Of a stretch of 64,000 nucleotides of DNA, positions 61,027-64,000 are shown piece after piece; within the stretch, counting starts at the first letter, position 1, and each line of letters starts with the position of its first letter. Source of the DNA: Dyadobacter luteus (GTDB lineage Bacteria; Bacteroidota; Bacteroidia; Cytophagales; Spirosomataceae); NCBI RefSeq assembly GCF_003383615.1, contig NZ_QNUL01000005.1, positions 291,621 through 355,620 on the forward strand. The letters run 5' to 3'. The translations under genes and the position numbers were made by a program. The notes under the pieces were generated by a model. The model did no database searches, was not told the DNA's origin, and saw only the letters and a list, made by a program, of their open reading frames with translations.

Positions 61027-63285
61027 TTATCGAAATGTATACCGCATTCCCAGAAATGTTCTTCGTCCCTGATTGGGTGCAAAAACGTACGATGGATCAA
61101 AAGTTAGCCTGTAAGGATTTCCCGGAGTGGCCACCACTTGTCCTTGATTATCGAACGTGACATCTTTGTCAAATGGGTCGAAAGAACGGGCTATAGAGTT
61201 TGATGGAGGGGTGAAATTGAGCAGGTTTTTGACGCCTCCGTATATCTCAAGTCCGTTATCAAATTTTTTCGTGATTTGTAGATTTTGCAATGACCAAACC
61301 GGAGAATTTGCTGCCCGGGGATCTTCACTACTTAGTAACGGAAGACGCATAGGTCCGTAAATATTCCCGGTATAGTCAAATGATAATCCTGATTTTTCCA
61401 GTTCGTACGAAAAGGACCAGATGCCGGTAAATCTCTCTGTCAGGACGGGTCGGAACTTTACCCCATTTTCTTTTTGGAAGTTCTCCATGTAGGTACCACC
61501 GGCAATGATCTTAAGCGGAAAAGGAAAGTTGAAATCCAGATTCAGACTTACCCCTTTTGATACCGCATAGCCATCCAGATTATCATATATAATCTGATTG
61601 GGATTGGTTTCGTAGTCAGGTAAAATGCGGTTTGTAAAATGAGTATAGAACAGCGATGCATCCAATCCCACGAATGAGCTTCCTGTGACAATCTTTTTTA
61701 CATAATTGATATTGGCATTCCAGCTCTGTTCAGGATTCAATGCTTCTTTGATAATCACATCCCGCGATCCTGTTAAGGCTGCGTGATCTTCTGTAAAAAG
61801 ATTGACGATACGGAAACCACGCCCGATATTCAGTCTTACCACATCAGTCTGGTTGAACTTGTACTTATAAGCCATCCGGGGTGTAAATATGCTGCCATGT
61901 CTGCTGTTGTAATCGTATCGCGCCCCGAGCAATAGTGTATGTTTGCCCAACCTCATTTCATCCTGAACAAATATTCCGGGGAGATACGTCTGATCGCCAT
62001 GGTCTTCTCCATCCGACTGGCGGGTGGCCGGTGTATTGTCATTGTAATAGGTGTAACGGAAAGGAGTTCCGAAAAGTAAACTATGCTTTCCCAGTTCCTT
62101 GTCCCAAAGCAACTGGGCGAAACCTATTTTTTGATCGGCCATATAAGGTACATCACCATATACCGAGTTTTGATTATGCGAGCTGAAGGAATATTGTAAG
62201 GTTATTTTCTCCTGAACCGGCAATTCGTAGCTTCCCAGTACCTCGTAACGTTTGGTATAAATGCTTTCTCCATACACCTCGTCACCGCCTCTGAAAGACC
62301 GGTTCCAGTTCATTTGTCCACCCCACCGGTCTTCGTAGTAATATCTGGCGGCTATGCTTGCAGATTTGTTGTTGGGCAGAGAAAACGACCATTTATTAAA
62401 TATAGAAATCCGGTTTTGCAGTGTCAGATCGGTAAACCCATCGCCGTTGTTATCTTTTGGGCGCTGGTAGTTGAAATAATTGATACCCAGTAATGAACTT
62501 ACTTTTGAGCCAGGGGTGAGTTTAACGCCAAGGTCAACGTTATAGTCAAGCCAGGAAGTACTGAATACATCTGCTGAAAAAACAGGCGCTTTTGATGGAT
62601 TTTTAGTGATGATGTTAATTAGTCCTCCCACCGCTTCCGAGCCATATAGGGTAGAAGCAGGACCTTTCACAATCTCCACACGATCAATAAGACTATTAGG
62701 AATCCCTGAAAGACCATAGACAGTCGAGAGTCCGCTCACCATCGGCATACCATCAATGAGTACCATGGTATAAGGCCCTTCAAGTCCGTTCATGTGGATG
62801 TCGCCCGTGTTACATACGTTACAGTTTAGCTGAGGCCGAACTCCGTTTACATAACTTAAACCTTCAAAAATGCTTGGAACAGGATTTTTATAAAGGAATT
62901 TTGCGGTAATGATATCCACAGGAACAGGGCTGTCCAATTTAGAAACTTCTTTCATTGTCCCTGTTACAACTACTTCATTCAGCGCATTGGCTCCCTGGCT
63001 TAGCACAAAATCTTTTTTCACATTCTGCTGAACACGCAGATTTTTTTCTGTGAGAGTAGGATGAGCAATATAGCTGATCTTAAGCGTGTAGATGCCTGAA
63101 GGAATGTTAGTGATGACAAATTTACCGGAAGTATCGGCTGTAGTCCCGGTTCCGAGTTCCTGTATAAACACAGATGCGCCGAAAGCTGGCTCATTCTTGC
63201 CATCTAACGTGATTTTACCCGAAAGTGTATGTTGAGCAAAACTGGCAATGGGTAGGATGCTCAGTAAAAGTAGGAGTAACTTCAT
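61027..63285 (-). CDS. TonB-dependent receptor with carboxypeptidase-regulatory-like domain (probable metal or metallophore uptake)
   Basis: 752 residues. A signal peptide (LLLLLLSILPIASFAQ) precedes a carboxypeptidase-D regulatory-like domain (about 20-100). The plug (about 110-235) includes NEVVVTGTMKEVSKLD, an unusual CNVC pair (NCNVCNTGDIHMNGLEGPYTMVLIDGMP) and VEIVKGPASTLYGSEAVGGLINIITK. A 22-strand barrel ends in a terminal FLGMRYTFR. It is not SusC-type and has no SusD partner. Two perfect palindromes of metal-regulator type lie upstream, so iron, manganese or zinc uptake is inferred. Vitamin B12-like ligands are an alternative. Confidence 0.92.
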   Translation of the reverse strand: MKLLLLLLSILPIASFAQHTLSGKITLDGKNEPAFGASVFIQELGTGTTADTSGKFVITNIPSGIYTLKISYIAHPTLTEKNLRVQQNVKKDFVLSQGANALNEVVVTGTMKEVSKLDSPVPVDIITAKFLYKNPVPSIFEGLSYVNGVRPQLNCNVCNTGDIHMNGLEGPYTMVLIDGMPMVSGLSTVYGLSGIPNSLIDRVEIVKGPASTLYGSEAVGGLINIITKNPSKAPVFSADVFSTSWLDYNVDLGVKLTPGSKVSSLLGINYFNYQRPKDNNGDGFTDLTLQNRISIFNKWSFSLPNNKSASIAARYYYEDRWGGQMNWNRSFRGGDEVYGESIYTKRYEVLGSYELPVQEKITLQYSFSSHNQNSVYGDVPYMADQKIGFAQLLWDKELGKHSLLFGTPFRYTYYNDNTPATRQSDGEDHGDQTYLPGIFVQDEMRLGKHTLLLGARYDYNSRHGSIFTPRMAYKYKFNQTDVVRLNIGRGFRIVNLFTEDHAALTGSRDVIIKEALNPEQSWNANINYVKKIVTGSSFVGLDASLFYTHFTNRILPDYETNPNQIIYDNLDGYAVSKGVSLNLDFNFPFPLKIIAGGTYMENFQKENGVKFRPVLTERFTGIWSFSYELEKSGLSFDYTGNIYGPMRLPLLSSEDPRAANSPVWSLQNLQITKKFDNGLEIYGGVKNLLNFTPPSNSIARSFDPFDKDVTFDNQGQVVATPGNPYRLTFDPSYVFAPNQGRRTFLGMRYTFR

Positions 63286-63326
63286 ATATACTTCAAATTA
63301 TTTATTTAACTAGGTCTAGATATAAA

Positions 63327-63342
63327 TTTAGGTAAACCTAAA
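63327..63342. promoter_or_regulatory. Palindromic operator, DtxR/MntR-like
   Basis: TTTAGGTAAACCTAAA has perfect 7-bp arms (TTTAGGT/ACCTAAA) around two bases, the form of DtxR/IdeR/MntR-family operators. It is 42 bp upstream of the TonB receptor start and overlaps a near-consensus minus-strand -7 sequence. Confidence 0.65.
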
Positions 63343-63366
63343 AATAAAACTTGATATATAAAAATA

Positions 63367-63383
63367 TGCAACAATGTTGCATT
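63367..63383. promoter_or_regulatory. Palindromic operator, 7-1-7 Fur/Zur-like geometry
   Basis: ATGCAACAATGTTGCAT is a perfect palindrome with 8-bp arms around one base; its core TGCAACA-A-TGTTGCA has the 7-1-7 geometry of Fur-family sites. It lies in the middle of the divergent region, 24 bp from the other palindrome and 79 bp before the DoxX gene. The regulator is inferred. Confidence 0.55.
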
Positions 63384-63462
63384 GTAAAATTAATGATAAA
63401 TATTTTCGTTTATTTTTCTGGAATCAGAAAAGAACCGTTATTGGAGAAAAAATTGAAGTATT

Positions 63463-63870
63463 ATGTTTAAGAAGTTTTTGAAACCGGCTCATCTGCCGGC
63501 TGGTGCCGATTGGGGAGTTTTAATTTTACGCGTGGGAATCTCTGTAATGATGCTTACACATGGCTTGCCCAAGTTCAATAAACTGATCAGTGGAAGTCAT
63601 GGTTTTGCAGATCCTATCGGAATAGGGGAGTTGCCCTCGCTGATATTGGCGGTAGGGGCAGAGGTATTCTGTTCATTGTTGCTGATTCTGGGGCTTGCTT
63701 CACGAGCAGTATTGATTCCGCTTATCTTTACTATGGGTGTAGCATTCTTTATTATCCATGACAACGATCCGTATGATGTGAAGGAGCATGCTCTATTGTT
63801 CCTTGTGCCTTACATCACATTGTTTTTCACAGGGCCAGGGAAATTCTCGCTGGATAAGAAGTTGTTTTGA
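63463..63870 (+). CDS. DoxX family membrane protein
   Basis: 135 residues with about four membrane helices. GVLILRVGISVMMLTHGLPKFNKLISG carries the conserved helix-1 R-x-x-x-x-x-x-x-x-H-G-x-x-K block of DoxX proteins, and AEVFCSLLLILGLASRAVLIPLIFTMGVAFFIIHDND covers the following helices. The biochemical role is poorly defined; some members take part in redox stress complexes. It diverges from the TonB receptor gene and shares its palindromic promoter region. Confidence 0.88.
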   Translation: MFKKFLKPAHLPAGADWGVLILRVGISVMMLTHGLPKFNKLISGSHGFADPIGIGELPSLILAVGAEVFCSLLLILGLASRAVLIPLIFTMGVAFFIIHDNDPYDVKEHALLFLVPYITLFFTGPGKFSLDKKLF

Positions 63871-63881
63871 GGTTTAAAGGC

Positions 63882-63950
63882 CTTCGACAAGCTCAGTGTG
63901 ACAATGGTAGAGTACTGTCACACTGAGATAGCTAAGACAAAGTCAAGGAA
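63882..63950. repeat. Inverted-repeat intergenic element
   Basis: CTCAGTGTGACA (63892-63903) and TGTCACACTGAG (63916-63927) form a perfect 12-bp stem with a 12-base loop. The flank CTTCGACAAGCTCAG is a well-known dispersed intergenic repeat start in Bacteroidota. The stem lies 21 bp after the DoxX stop and may also terminate transcription. Confidence 0.65.
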
Positions 63951-64000
63951 AACGTATGATTTACGCTGCCCTTTTATGAACAAACTCGTTATCGTATGCT

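Noticed and set aside
63961..63999. Possible C-terminus of a minus-strand gene entering from the right edge (12 codons then a stop)
   Set aside because: Too short to support; no recognisable motif.

Overview
The window looks like chromosome of a Bacteroidota member, most likely order Cytophagales (Spirosomataceae/Dyadobacter-like). The support is a SusC/SusD pair, a carboxypeptidase-regulatory-domain TonB receptor, a PVC-type heme protein family with a paralog, a MoaC-MoaB fusion, a RhaEW/RhaI rhamnose pathway, and several exact TAnnTTTG-type -7 elements of the Bacteroidota housekeeping promoter. The genus assignment is inference. No rRNA, tRNA, phage, IS transposase or CRISPR array was seen.

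Positions 1-15222 (all minus strand, read right to left) form one long exopolysaccharide or O-antigen locus: SLBB export protein, Wzz-like chain-length protein, UDP-sugar dehydrogenase, aminotransferase, N-acetyltransferase and Gfo/Idh dehydrogenase (a WbpA/E/D/B-like set for a diacetamido-uronic acid nucleotide sugar), Wzx-like flippase, two glycosyltransferases, an EpsG/Wzy-like polymerase, another GT4, an NAD-dependent epimerase, and a GT2 cut by the window edge. The export and sugar-nucleotide half is tightly packed. The transferase half is looser and looks AT-richer, as expected for exchangeable serotype genes. aspS follows at 15343-17109.

Positions 17202-31065 are mixed: a lipoprotein with a predicted propeller, a hybrid histidine kinase with a 7TMR-DISM sensor, a prolyl oligopeptidase, the L-rhamnose genes (aldolase/lactaldehyde dehydrogenase fusion, isomerase, convergent GntR-LacI regulator; no kinase), a Trp/Tyr-rich DUF6600-like secreted protein, the ribosome rescue factor ArfB and an MFS transporter. 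The convergent gap 31066-31700 is packed with REP-like palindromes in two versions whose stems carry compensating base changes, plus a 203-bp tandem duplication.

Positions 31701-46579 carry a YdiJ-like FAD/Fe-S dehydrogenase, a SusC/SusD pair without glycosidases, an SDR lacking the catalytic Tyr/Lys, purH, a membrane-anchored HExxH protein, a sodium/solute symporter, a cyclophilin and a lytic transglycosylase. Positions 47064-50922 form a compact molybdenum cofactor operon (moeA-moaD-moaE-moaCB-moaA).

Positions 51036-64000 hold small secreted proteins, an alpha/beta hydrolase, an ABM-domain protein, two tandem PVC-type propeller/HEAT proteins (only the first with a c-type heme site), a Tat-like sugar isomerase/epimerase, a stand-alone glycogen-binding-like domain, a TonB receptor and a DoxX protein. 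The last two diverge from a 177-bp region with two perfect palindromes resembling DtxR/MntR and Fur/Zur operators. The most interesting items are the covarying REP family, this two-operator promoter region, and the heme/no-heme paralog pair.
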